Positions 26,149-34,035 of a DNA stretch of 64,000 nucleotides are shown piece after piece. The position numbers and the translations under genes were made by a program. The DNA comes from Azonexaceae bacterium (GTDB taxonomy: Bacteria; Pseudomonadota; Gammaproteobacteria; Burkholderiales; Rhodocyclaceae), in NCBI GenBank assembly GCA_013335535.1, contig JAAXVL010000001.1, positions 823,764-887,763 of the forward strand, given 5' to 3'. Position 1 is the stretch's first letter; each line of letters opens with the position of its first letter. The notes beneath the pieces were generated by a model, which had not been told where the DNA came from, did no database searches, and was given only the letters and a program-made list of their open reading frames with translations.

Positions 26149-26909
26149 GCCGTACCTTTGGCGCCATCATCATTGGCGACGAAATCCTCTCGGGCAAACG
26201 GCAGGACAAGCATTTTGCCAAGATCGCCGAACTGCTTGGCGCGCGTGGCCTGCGCCTGAGCTGGGTCGAATACCTCGGCGATGACCGCGAACGTCTGGCG
26301 GCCACTTTCAAGCGCACGATGGCCGCTGGCGACGTGGTGTTTTCCTGCGGCGGCATCGGCAACACGCCGGATGACCACACGCGGCAGGCCGTGGCGGCGG
26401 CGCTCGGTGTCGATCTGGAATTGCACCCGGAAGGCTTCGAGGAATTGAAAGTCCGATTCGCCGGCGAGGAAATCACCGAAAAGCGCAAGCTGCTCGTCAC
26501 CTTCCCGGCCGGCGTGCAGATCATCCCCAACCCGTTCAACCGCATTCCCGGCTTCATGGCCAACGACCATTACTTCGTGCCCGGCTTTCCGCAGATGGCG
26601 CACCCGATGATCGAATGGGCGCTCGATACTTTCTATCGGGATCAGTTCAAGGCGGTCGACGGCATGGTCGAAAAGGCCTTCCTGCTGACCGGTCCGACGG
26701 CCTACGAAAGTGCGCTGCTCGACCTCATGGAACGCATCGTCGCCGAATACCCGACGCTGCGTCTGTTCTCGCTGCCCTCGCTGGTCGGCAAGGAGCGTAA
26801 GCATCTGGAGCTCGGCGTCGAAGGTGCGCCGGATCTCGTCGACAAGGCGATGGACGAAATACGTGTCGAGGTTGAACGCCGCGGAATTCATTGGGTCTGG
26901 CGGCCCTGA
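26145..26909 (+). CDS. CinA-like / MoaB-Mog molybdopterin-binding domain protein
   Basis: A 254-aa protein starting FGAIIIGDEILSGKRQDKH, with SCGGIGNTPDDHTRQAVAAAL, the conserved core of the MoCF-biosynthesis/CinA N-terminal fold. It lacks the C-terminal nicotinamide-deamidase domain of full CinA. Family members of this short type have no settled role. It is the last gene of the hrpA-EI24 operon and is followed by a repeat copy and a bidirectional terminator. Confidence 0.88.
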   Translation: MSRTFGAIIIGDEILSGKRQDKHFAKIAELLGARGLRLSWVEYLGDDRERLAATFKRTMAAGDVVFSCGGIGNTPDDHTRQAVAAALGVDLELHPEGFEELKVRFAGEEITEKRKLLVTFPAGVQIIPNPFNRIPGFMANDHYFVPGFPQMAHPMIEWALDTFYRDQFKAVDGMVEKAFLLTGPTAYESALLDLMERIVAEYPTLRLFSLPSLVGKERKHLELGVEGAPDLVDKAMDEIRVEVERRGIHWVWRP

Positions 26910-26921
26910 TCTTTTTTCGGG

Positions 26922-26961
26922 CTTCCACGGTCAACCGGAAAAAACGGCCAAAACTCAAATC
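26922..26961 (+). repeat. Dispersed 40-bp repeat, clear intergenic copy
   Basis: CTTCCACGGTCAACCGGAAA then AAACGGCCAAAACTCAAATC, with an intact core and GGCC in the tail like the hisC copy. It lies 12 bases after the stop of the CinA-like gene, before the terminator. Confidence 0.9.
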
Positions 26962-26978
26962 TCGCAAAAGACAGACGT

Positions 26979-27009
26979 AAAAAAGCCCGCGATTCCCGCG
27001 GGCTTTTTT
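26979..27009. terminator. Bidirectional intrinsic terminator
   Basis: GCCCGCG/CGCGGGC stem flanked by A and T runs on both sides, between the convergent CinA-like and phasin genes. Confidence 0.88.
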
Positions 27010-27029
27010 GTCAGCGCAGAACGCTGGAA

Positions 27030-27596
27030 TTACTTGGCAGCAGCCTTCTTGGCGGCAGCGGCCGTGGCGCTCTTGGCCGGGGCGGCAACCTTGCCGGCGG
27101 CAGCCATGTTGGCTTCGGCGATGTCGGACAGTTGCTTGGCCATGCCGGTCATGTTGTCGAAGGCCTTGGTCGAGGCGTTCAGCATCGACTGCATGGTGGC
27201 TGCGAAAACGTCACCACCGACCGGTGCGGAGGTCTTGGCCTTTTCGACGGCGCTGTTGATGTTCTTGGTGAAGCTGCCGTACTGGGCTTCCATGACCGAA
27301 GTGACTTCCTTCTGCATTTCGGCGACCAGTTCGTAGACGCTACGCGAGTAGTCCATCCACTTGGCGGCGTTCGGCTGGGCCAGTTCGGTGTTCAGCTTGG
27401 CAACAGCGTTGGCATCCTTGGCGTTCAGCAGTTGCTGGCTACCGGCGATGGTGTTGTTGAAGAATTCGCGGGAAGCGGCCATGTTCAGGGCGGTCAGACG
27501 CTCGACGCCGTCAAAGGCGGTGCGCAGCAGGGTCGTCATGACTTCGGCGTTGGCTTTTTGGGCGGCGGTCAGTTGTTCGAAATTCGGGTTGCTCAT
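27030..27596 (-). CDS. Phasin family protein (PHA granule-associated), copy 1
   Basis: The 188-aa protein from the ATG at 27596 (GGAG upstream) is an amphipathic helical protein with no signal peptide. It has the Phasin_2 pattern (ERLTALNMAASREFFN, AQPNAAKWMDYSRSVYELVAEMQKE) and an Ala/Lys-rich C-terminal tail. Phasins coat polyhydroxyalkanoate granules. It is paralogous to the next gene upstream, with a 73-base gap holding a possible terminator. Confidence 0.92.
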   Translation of the reverse strand: MSNPNFEQLTAAQKANAEVMTTLLRTAFDGVERLTALNMAASREFFNNTIAGSQQLLNAKDANAVAKLNTELAQPNAAKWMDYSRSVYELVAEMQKEVTSVMEAQYGSFTKNINSAVEKAKTSAPVGGDVFAATMQSMLNASTKAFDNMTGMAKQLSDIAEANMAAAGKVAAPAKSATAAAAKKAAAK

Positions 27597-27625
27597 TGTC
27601 ATCTCCAATTTTATTTGCGGGTTTT

Positions 27626-27657
27626 GGTCAAACAAACCCCCGCGTTTCGGCGGGGGC
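27626..27657 (-). terminator. Possible intrinsic terminator between the phasin genes
   Basis: CCCCCGC/GCGGGGG stem; on the minus strand it is followed by TTTGTTTGACC. It may stop part of the transcription from the upstream phasin gene. Confidence 0.6.
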
Positions 27658-27669
27658 TATTACAGCTAA

Positions 27670-28239
27670 TTACTTGCCAGCCTTCTTCGAGGCCGCGGCA
27701 GTGGCGCCAACAGCCTTGACGGTGGCGTTGGTGGCGGCAGCGACGTTGGCTTCGGTGATCTCGGCAACCTGCTTGGCGGCCTTGTTCATGTTGTCGAAAG
27801 CGGAAGTGGCGGCAGCGATGGCGGACTTGACGGCAGCAACAGCAACGTCAGAACCAGCCGGAGCGGACTTGGCAGCCTTGTCGAGCAGGCCGGCAACGGT
27901 CTTCTGGAAATCGCCGAACTGGCCTTCGACCATCTTGGAGAGTTCTTCCTGGGTCTGGGCAGAGATTTCATAGACGGAACGCGAGTAGGCAACAGCCTTC
28001 TCGACATTCGGCTGGGCCAGCGAAGCCTGGATCGACAGGGCTTCCTGGACATCCTTGGCACCCATCAGGGCCTTGGCGCCGGAGACAGAGTCTTCGACCA
28101 GCGAACGGGCGGTGTTCAGGTTCAGGGCAGCGATGCGCTCGGCTGAAGCCAGGGCGGTGTTGGCCAGGGAGAGCAGGGAATCAACGGTAGCCTTGTTGGC
28201 GGACGCGAATTGCTCGGGGGTGGTGAAGTTGAAAGCCAT
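27670..28239 (-). CDS. Phasin family protein (PHA granule-associated), copy 2
   Basis: The 189-aa phasin starts MAFNFTTPEQFASANKATVD, with the ERIAALNLNTARSLVEDS and SRSVYEISAQTQEELSKM segments conserved with copy 1, and an Ala/Lys-rich end. It is transcribed from a very strong promoter (-35 TTGACA, -10 TATAAT) flanked by GCACTGCAC palindromes, suggesting control by the PHA-sensing repressor PhaR. Ribosome site GGAG lies close to the ATG. Confidence 0.93.
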   Translation of the reverse strand: MAFNFTTPEQFASANKATVDSLLSLANTALASAERIAALNLNTARSLVEDSVSGAKALMGAKDVQEALSIQASLAQPNVEKAVAYSRSVYEISAQTQEELSKMVEGQFGDFQKTVAGLLDKAAKSAPAGSDVAVAAVKSAIAAATSAFDNMNKAAKQVAEITEANVAAATNATVKAVGATAAASKKAGK

Positions 28240-28310
28240 GGGTTATCTCCAGAATTAAAAGTTTATGCAGAACAGTCTTAAACCGTTGCAGCGCTATCCC
28301 ATGAAGCGAT

Positions 28311-28322
28311 GTTGCACTGCAC
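28311..28322. promoter_or_regulatory. PhaR-like operator, proximal site GTTGCACTGCAC
   Basis: Just downstream of the -10 element of the phasin promoter. It shares TGCACTGCAC with the distal palindrome at 28366-28386. PhaR-type repressors bind TGC-rich sequences upstream of phasin genes in other bacteria. Inference from sequence and location. Confidence 0.5.
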
Positions 28323-28332
28323 CATGACCTTT

Positions 28333-28360
28333 ATTATAGGGATCATTGTTGTATTGTCAA
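28333..28360 (-). promoter_or_regulatory. Consensus sigma-70 promoter of phasin gene
   Basis: On the minus strand TTGACA (28360-28355) and TATAAT (28338-28333) are separated by 16 bases, both perfect consensus hexamers. A start near 28326 gives a leader of about 85 bases before the phasin ATG at 28239. Confidence 0.85.
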
Positions 28361-28365
28361 CATTA

Positions 28366-28386
28366 TTTTTGTGCACTGCACAAAAA
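28366..28386. promoter_or_regulatory. PhaR-like operator, distal palindrome
   Basis: GTGCACTGCAC flanked by five T and five A forms a 21-base perfect palindrome around a central C, six bases upstream of the -35 element. It pairs with the proximal site across the promoter, an arrangement compatible with repression by looping or steric block. Confidence 0.55.
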
Positions 28387-28414
28387 TAAATAAGCCCATG
28401 TAAATCATGGGCTT
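28380..28414 (-). terminator. Intrinsic terminator of the kds-lpt operon
   Basis: AAGCCCATG/CATGGGCTT stem with loop TAAAT; on the minus strand it is followed by ATTTATTTTTG. It lies 64 bases after the lptA stop and partly overlaps the distal phasin operator. Confidence 0.75.
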
Positions 28415-28477
28415 GGGAGGCTTTGTCGGCACAGTAAACACGCTGGTTTACGCAGGCATCTGCCTGCCGACGCACTG

Positions 28478-29074
28478 CTATTGTGCGTTTTGCCCACCGA
28501 GGTTGCCCGCACCCTTGAGTTCCAGGCGTTCCCCGCTGCTTGCCGGTTTCGTATCGCTGTCCTTGCCCTTCGGCTGGATGACGACGCGAACGCGTCCCGG
28601 CGGCGCCTTGGGGTCGCGCGTTTCGCCGGCCGTGACCAGATATTTTTCGCTGACCGCGTCGTACCAGATGTAATCGCCGCGCACTTGATCCTCGCCGCTC
28701 TTGACCCAGGCGCGGTGGAAGAGTTCGACGACTTCACTGTTGGTGTTGTATTCGATGCGCTCGCCTTCGCCTTCGACGTATTCTTCCTTGCCGTCGCGCT
28801 TCTGGCGGAAGCGGGCGAGTCCGTTCTTGCCGCCGAAAGCGGTGCCCTTCTGGAAACCATACTGGTCTTCCTTGATCACCACGCGGTCGGCTTTCAGGGT
28901 CATTGTGCCCTTGGTGATCAGGACATCGCCTTCGAGGATCTGGATCTTTTTGGCGTCGTCGATCGAGACGCGGTTGGCCTCAAGCAGCATCGGCTTGTTG
29001 CGGTCAGCCCGTTCGGCAAATGCCGGCAGGCTGAGCAAAAGGCAGAGGGTGAGCGTGGCGAGTCGAATGGTCAT
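28478..29074 (-). CDS. lptA: Lipopolysaccharide transport periplasmic protein LptA
   Basis: A 198-aa OstA-family protein with a signal peptide (cleavage near PAFAERAD), the repeated beta-jellyroll pattern and ILEGDVLITKGTMTLKADRV. LptA forms the periplasmic bridge that carries LPS to the LptDE translocon. It overlaps lptC by 4 bp and is the last gene of kdsD-kdsC-lptC-lptA. Confidence 0.93.
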   Translation of the reverse strand: MTIRLATLTLCLLLSLPAFAERADRNKPMLLEANRVSIDDAKKIQILEGDVLITKGTMTLKADRVVIKEDQYGFQKGTAFGGKNGLARFRQKRDGKEEYVEGEGERIEYNTNSEVVELFHRAWVKSGEDQVRGDYIWYDAVSEKYLVTAGETRDPKAPPGRVRVVIQPKGKDSDTKPASSGERLELKGAGNLGGQNAQ

Positions 29075-29652
29075 GGCGCGGCCCTGGGTCTGATGTATTG
29101 CCCGCGAACCTGCGATTGCAGGACGAGGGTAGAAGTGTTGTTGTCGATATGGATGCCGACGCCCTTGACCCAGGACGGCCCCTGGGTAATTTCCACCGGG
29201 CTGCCGGTGAAGGCGATGCCGGCCTCAGGCTGGGCGGTCAAATCGGGCATGCGGGCCACCATCTCAAGCCGGTCCGGCGTGGCTGCTCGGGTTACGCTGA
29301 CATTGTCCCAGAGAAAGATGGTTTCGCCCTTGGCCGTGACCTTGGCGTGATCGCCGGTGACGACGACTTGCGAGCCTTCTGCCCGATAGCTGGTCAGCGT
29401 CGGCGACTTCAGTTCGGACGTGTCGTCGTCAGGGTAATGCACGAGATAAGGGGCGGTGAGCCGGTATTTGATCTGGCCGTTCTGGTCGAAACGGCGCACG
29501 GTGAAGTTCTCGGCCATCGCATCCGGATCATGGCGGAATTTGCCATCGTGATTCGAATCGCCACGGTCAACGGTACTTTGCAGCCAAAAACTGAGTCCGG
29601 CCAGGATCAGCAGCACAATCACCGGAAAGAGTTGGCTGGGCCAGTGTTTCAT
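29071..29652 (-). CDS. lptC: LPS export system protein LptC
   Basis: The 193-aa protein has one N-terminal helix (about 7-23) and a periplasmic beta-jellyroll. It links the LptBFG complex to LptA. It overlaps both kdsC and lptA by 4 bp. A degraded repeat-like stretch (29559-29594) falls right after the membrane helix (QSTVDRGDSN). Confidence 0.9.
   Translation of the reverse strand: MKHWPSQLFPVIVLLILAGLSFWLQSTVDRGDSNHDGKFRHDPDAMAENFTVRRFDQNGQIKYRLTAPYLVHYPDDDTSELKSPTLTSYRAEGSQVVVTGDHAKVTAKGETIFLWDNVSVTRAATPDRLEMVARMPDLTAQPEAGIAFTGSPVEITQGPSWVKGVGIHIDNNTSTLVLQSQVRGQYIRPRAAP
29559..29594 (+). repeat. Dispersed repeat, degraded copy in lptC
   Basis: CGCCACGGTCAACGGTACTT then TGCAGCCAAAAACTGA. 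The core is intact through CCACGGTCAAC and the tail resembles the copy at 26922. Read as LSFWLQSTVD in LptC, at the membrane/periplasm junction. Could be chance. Confidence 0.35.
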
Positions 29653-30176
29653 TGCGCTTCGAGGTAGGGGGCAAAGGCCGCGTCAAGCTTGCCCTGGGCG
29701 GCGAGAATGAATTCGATGGCCTCGCGCACGGCGCCTTTGCCGCCGCTGGCTTCGGTCACCATGTGGGCGCGTTCCTTGACAACGGGGCGGGCATTGGCTG
29801 GCGCAATGGCCAGACCACAGCGAGTCATGGCCGGCAGGTCGATCAGGTCATCGCCCATGAAGGCGAGTTCCGACCATTGCAGCCCCAGTTGTTCGAGCAG
29901 TTGGCCGGAAACGGCGCCCTTGTTGCCAACGCCATGGAATACGTGCTCGACCCCGAGATCCTTGGCGCGGCAATTGACGACATTCGAGGTGCGACCGGTG
30001 ATGATGGCCACCTTGATGCCGGCGCGGCGCAGCAGCACAACGCCGAGGCCATCCTGGACGTTGAAGGTCTTAAGTTCGTGGCCGTCGTCGGTGTAATGCA
30101 GGCCGCCATCGGTCATCACGCCGTCGATGTCGAAGGCGACGAGCTTGATGTTGGCGGCGCGGGCGTTGATGTCCAT
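29649..30176 (-). CDS. kdsC: 3-deoxy-D-manno-octulosonate 8-phosphate phosphatase KdsC
   Basis: The 175-aa HAD-family phosphatase has the nucleophile motif DIDGVMTDG, followed by KVAIITGR, and a GDDLIDLPAM metal site. Its size fits the tetrameric KdsC form. It makes KDO for LPS inner core. Adjacent to kdsD (stop/start share one base) and overlapping lptC by 4 bp. Confidence 0.95.
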   Translation of the reverse strand: MDINARAANIKLVAFDIDGVMTDGGLHYTDDGHELKTFNVQDGLGVVLLRRAGIKVAIITGRTSNVVNCRAKDLGVEHVFHGVGNKGAVSGQLLEQLGLQWSELAFMGDDLIDLPAMTRCGLAIAPANARPVVKERAHMVTEASGGKGAVREAIEFILAAQGKLDAAFAPYLEAQ

Positions 30177-31174
30177 CAGATGACCTTGGCGGTAAAGAGA
30201 TCATGCATGTTCAGGGCTCCGATCAGGTGATTGTCGGCATCGACGACGAGCAGGGCGTTGATGCGCAGGCGCTCCATCATTTCGACAGCTTCGACGGCGA
30301 GGCGGTCGGGGCCGATGGTGCGTGGAGCGGTGTACATGACTGACGCGATCTCCCCTTGCAGCAGGTCGATGCGTTTTTCAAAAGAGCGGCGCAGGTCGCC
30401 GTCGGTGAATATGCCGAGTACAACGGTGGCGGGATCGGTGATTGCCACCAGCCCCAGGCCGCCACGCGACATGGCAATGATGGCGTCGGTGATCGGGGTG
30501 CTGGGGGCGACGGCCGGCACCTTGTCGTCGGCGCGCATGACGTCGCGGACATGGGTGAGCAGGCGGCGACCGAGCGAGCCACCTGGGTGCGAGCGGGCAA
30601 AGTCATCCGGCCCAAAGCCACGGGCGTCGAGCAGGGCAACGGCCAACGCGTCGCCCAGCGCCAGGGCTGCCGTTGTGCTGGCTGTCGGCGCGAGGTTGTG
30701 CGGACAGGCTTCCTGGGCAACACCGGCATCGAGATGAATATCCGCTTCGCGCGCCAGCGTTGACGTCGGCACGCCGGTCATCGAGATGATCTTGGCGCCC
30801 TGACGTTTGAGAGCTGGCAGGATGCTGAGCAGTTCACCCGATTCGCCGGAATTGGAGAGGGCGAGTAGAACGTCGTCGCGCGTGATCATGCCGAGATCAC
30901 CATGGCTGGCTTCGGCCGGATGAACGAAATAGGCCGGGGTGCCAGTGCTGGCCATGGTGGCGGCGATCTTGCGGGCAATGTGGCCCGATTTGCCCATGCC
31001 GCTGACGATCAGGCGGCCGTGGCTGTTCAGGATCAGCTCGACGGCGCGCGAAAAATCCTCGTTTATCCGGCTTTGCAGGGCGTTGACCGCAGCCGCCTCT
31101 ATGCTCAGGGTCTGACGACCCAGTTCCAGAGCGCGTTCCGGCGAGAAGCGGGCGGTAGATTGGCTTGGGTTCAT
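30176..31174 (-). CDS. kdsD: D-arabinose 5-phosphate isomerase KdsD
   Basis: The 332-aa protein has an N-terminal SIS isomerase domain (VSGMGKSGHIARKIAATMAS; HPAEASHGDLGMI) and two C-terminal CBS domains. It converts ribulose 5-phosphate to arabinose 5-phosphate, the first KDO-pathway step. First gene of the kdsD-kdsC-lptC-lptA operon. Confidence 0.96.
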   Translation of the reverse strand: MNPSQSTARFSPERALELGRQTLSIEAAAVNALQSRINEDFSRAVELILNSHGRLIVSGMGKSGHIARKIAATMASTGTPAYFVHPAEASHGDLGMITRDDVLLALSNSGESGELLSILPALKRQGAKIISMTGVPTSTLAREADIHLDAGVAQEACPHNLAPTASTTAALALGDALAVALLDARGFGPDDFARSHPGGSLGRRLLTHVRDVMRADDKVPAVAPSTPITDAIIAMSRGGLGLVAITDPATVVLGIFTDGDLRRSFEKRIDLLQGEIASVMYTAPRTIGPDRLAVEAVEMMERLRINALLVVDADNHLIGALNMHDLFTAKVI

Positions 31175-31226
31175 GAGCTTGCTGAGGTTATGATGGCCGA
31201 AGTATACCCGACTTCACGCAACGACC

Positions 31227-33185
31227 TTGAGCGCACTCTCCCTCGTCCTTCTACTGCTCGGTGCCTCGGTTCTGGCCGTGGTCATCTTTCGTCGTTTCAA
31301 TTTGCCGCCGGTACTCGGTTACCTGTTCGTCGGCAGCGTCATCGGTCCGCATGCCCTGAACCTGATGAACGACGTCTATCGGGCCGAGTCGCTTGCCGAA
31401 TTCGGCGTTGTTTTCCTGATGTTCTCGATCGGCCTCGAGTTCTCGCTGCCCAAGCTGTATGCGATGAAACGCATCGTATTCGGCCTCGGCATGCTGCAGG
31501 TTTTACTGAGCATGACCCTGATTGCGGGGCTGATCATGCTCTTTGGCATCAGCTGGCAGCTGGGCATCGCCCTCGGCGGCGTTTTCGCCATGTCGTCGAC
31601 GGCTGTTCTGACCAAGCTGCTGGTCGAACGCCAACAACTCGATTCGGCGCACGGCCGAGAGATCATGGGCGTCCTGCTCTTTCAGGATCTGGCCGTGGTC
31701 CCTCTGCTGGTCATCATCCCGTCGCTGACTCAGCCGCCGGAAAAACTGGCCATGCTGTTGGCGGTGGCCTTGTTCAAGGCTGTCGTTGTGCTTGCCGTCA
31801 TTCTTGTCTTCGGCCAGAAATTGATGCGCAAGTGGTTCCATTTCGTGGCGCGCGCCAAATCTTCAGAAGTGTTCGTCCTCAACGTGTTGCTGATTACGCT
31901 AAGCCTGGCCACCATCACCGAATTGGCTGGCTTGTCGCTCGCCCTCGGGGCATTTGTCGCTGGCATGCTGATTTCAGAAACCGAATACAAAATGCAGGTG
32001 GAAGAAGACATCAAACCCTTCCGTGATGTCTTGATGGGTCTCTTCTTCGTGACCATCGGCGTGAAGCTCGACCTGCATATTCTGGTTGGCTTGTGGTGGC
32101 AGGTTTTGCTGGCGCTGGTCGCCTTGTTGCTGATCAAGTCGCTGGTTGTCGGCCTGCTTTCGTGGCGCTTGGGCTCTTCGCAAGGCAATGCCATCCGTTC
32201 CGGCCTGTGGCTGTGCGCCGGTGGCGAATTCGGTTTCGTTCTGCTCGGCGAAATCATCAGTATGCCCAGGGAAATCCAGCAGGTCGCGTTGACCGTGCTC
32301 GTCCTGTCGATGCTTATTGCGCCGTTCATCGTGCAGTACAGCGAGCGGATCGTGGTGCGCTTCGTCGCCAGCGAATGGATGATGCGCTCGATGCAATTGA
32401 CCAAGATCGCGGCTCAATCAATGGGTGCAGAAAAGCACGTGATTCTCTGCGGTTTCGGTCGGAGCGGTCAGTACCTTGCTCGCTTCCTGGGCCAGGAAAA
32501 TATCACCTATGTGGCCCTCGATCTCGATCCGGATCGCGTCCGGGAAGCAGCGGCAGGTGGTGAAAATGTCGTCTATGGCGACGTCGGCAGAAAAGAAGCA
32601 TTGATGGCTGCAGGCCTGATGCGGGCCAGTGTCGTCATCGTCACCATGGGCGACACACCGTTGGCTGAGAAAGTTCTTCACCACGTTCAGGATTCACGCC
32701 CGGATTTACCCGTGGTGGTTCGTACCCCGGATGAACGCGACATGGAGCGCCTGACAAGAGCGGGAGCAACCGAAGTCGTGCCGGAAGCACTGGAGGCCAG
32801 CCTGATGCTGGCCTCGCATGCACTGGTCCTGGTTGGGGTTCCGATCAATCGTGTGCTCAAGCGCATTCGTCAGACACGTTCCAAACGCTATAGCTTGTTG
32901 CGTGGGTTTTATCGCGGTATCTCGGACCGTGATTATGACGAAGATGATGAACATCACCCGCGCCTTCATTCCGTGCTCCTGGTTTCAGGTGCCGCAGCCA
33001 TTGGACAGACACTGGATGCGCTGAATCTTGATGAACTGGATTGCGAAGTCAGCGCCATCCGTCGGCGTGGTATCCGCGCCCTGGAGCCGGCCCCCGAAAC
33101 GCGGCTGGAGGAGGGGGATGTCGTTGTCGTGCTTGGTTTGCCGGAGGCGGTGAGCGCAGCAGAGGAGCGCCTTCTGCAGAAATGA
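31227..33185 (+). CDS. KefB-type monovalent cation:proton antiporter (CPA2)
   Basis: The 652-aa protein has about 12-13 membrane helices (residues 1-385), an RCK_N nucleotide-binding domain (VILCGFGRSGQYLARFL from about 405; acidic YVALDLDPDRV) and a C-terminal TrkA_C domain (about 575-652). It exchanges K+ or Na+ for H+. The only in-frame start is the TTG at 31227; upstream ATGs are in another frame and a stop lies at 31191. Divergent from kdsD. Confidence 0.92.
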   Translation: MSALSLVLLLLGASVLAVVIFRRFNLPPVLGYLFVGSVIGPHALNLMNDVYRAESLAEFGVVFLMFSIGLEFSLPKLYAMKRIVFGLGMLQVLLSMTLIAGLIMLFGISWQLGIALGGVFAMSSTAVLTKLLVERQQLDSAHGREIMGVLLFQDLAVVPLLVIIPSLTQPPEKLAMLLAVALFKAVVVLAVILVFGQKLMRKWFHFVARAKSSEVFVLNVLLITLSLATITELAGLSLALGAFVAGMLISETEYKMQVEEDIKPFRDVLMGLFFVTIGVKLDLHILVGLWWQVLLALVALLLIKSLVVGLLSWRLGSSQGNAIRSGLWLCAGGEFGFVLLGEIISMPREIQQVALTVLVLSMLIAPFIVQYSERIVVRFVASEWMMRSMQLTKIAAQSMGAEKHVILCGFGRSGQYLARFLGQENITYVALDLDPDRVREAAAGGENVVYGDVGRKEALMAAGLMRASVVIVTMGDTPLAEKVLHHVQDSRPDLPVVVRTPDERDMERLTRAGATEVVPEALEASLMLASHALVLVGVPINRVLKRIRQTRSKRYSLLRGFYRGISDRDYDEDDEHHPRLHSVLLVSGAAAIGQTLDALNLDELDCEVSAIRRRGIRALEPAPETRLEEGDVVVVLGLPEAVSAAEERLLQK

Positions 33186-33207
33186 AAAAGCCCGCAGGAG
33201 CGGGCTT
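33183..33207 (-). terminator. Intrinsic terminator of the prepilin gene
   Basis: AAGCCCGC-AGGA-GCGGGCTT stem whose minus-strand tail is a T run (CTTTTTC). It lies just after the prepilin stop on the minus strand and at the 3' end of the antiporter gene. Confidence 0.8.
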
Positions 33208-33232
33208 GGAGTGTCTTGCTCAAGCTGGCATT

Positions 33233-33907
33233 TTATGAGGCAAAGCAAACCGAAAATAGTTGGCTGTCCTGCGCGGTGCCGGCGACAATATTTTCAAATT
33301 GTGCAGGAGCTGCTTGGCGATCTGCGACAACGCGTATTGAACCCGTTTGGGTGTTGCCATCATCCATCATGATGTCAATCTGGCGTGCATAGCGTCCTTG
33401 AATGCCGGAAGAGCAGATATAAAATGATCCGTTCCATCCCGCAATAATCGGATCTCCCGTAATGCCTATGTCACCGCCTTCGGCATTTCTCGGAATGTAA
33501 TCTGCTGCACCGAGGGTTGCTGTTCCGGTTGCCAGGTTTGCGACTCGCACGTGCTGCCAGAACATGTAGGACTCGTCAGTCTGAGCGGCACCGATCCAGA
33601 CGCCGTTGATTCTGCCATCGCCCAGCCCTGCGGGCGGATTGGCCGGGGTGCAGGCGGCAACACGAGCGCACGCAGCTGTCGCTCCCAAGTGATCCGTTGC
33701 CGCGCGGTCGTCGCCGGGAAGTGCACGGTATTTGTCTTGGTAGGCATAAACAAAAGCTGAAATGCTTCGGAAATCGTTGGCTAGATTCTTCACCTTCGCG
33801 CTGTTGATCAACTCCTGCCCTTTAAGTACACCGCCCAGCAATAGTCCGATAATGACAAGGACAATGGCGATTTCGACAAGGGTGAAGCCTTTTTGTTGGT
33901 ATTTCAT
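33233..33907 (-). CDS. Type IV prepilin (MshA-like major pilin candidate)
   Basis: A 224-aa protein from the ATG at 33907 (GGAG upstream). A short leader MKYQQKG precedes FTLVEIAIVLVIIGLLLGGVLKG, the class III signal with Gly(-1), Phe(+1) and Glu(+5). The C-terminal part is Gly/Thr-rich with several Cys. It has its own sigma-54 promoter candidate and terminator, as expected for a highly expressed major pilin, and lies 3 kb from the pilus assembly operon. Confidence 0.9.
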   Translation of the reverse strand: MKYQQKGFTLVEIAIVLVIIGLLLGGVLKGQELINSAKVKNLANDFRSISAFVYAYQDKYRALPGDDRAATDHLGATAACARVAACTPANPPAGLGDGRINGVWIGAAQTDESYMFWQHVRVANLATGTATLGAADYIPRNAEGGDIGITGDPIIAGWNGSFYICSSGIQGRYARQIDIMMDDGNTQTGSIRVVADRQAAPAQFENIVAGTAQDSQLFSVCFAS

Positions 33908-33938
33908 GGCATGCTCCAATTGAGTTCTGAGTATTCAT

Positions 33939-33957
33939 TCGCAAATTTCGTGCCTAT
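33939..33957 (-). promoter_or_regulatory. Sigma-54 (-24/-12) promoter of the prepilin gene
   Basis: On the minus strand TAGGCACGAAATTTGCGA places GG and GC ten bases apart and matches YTGGCACGNNNNTTGCW closely. The start would be near 33929, with a leader of about 22 bases. The sigma-54 response regulator at 50389-51810 is the natural activator candidate. Confidence 0.75.
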
Positions 33958-34035
33958 GCGTTTTGGCGTATATTTGACAGTTCTTTACAAAAAGCCAGGT
34001 GGCAAGTGTCGAGATATGGACAGGTTGTCTGAAAT

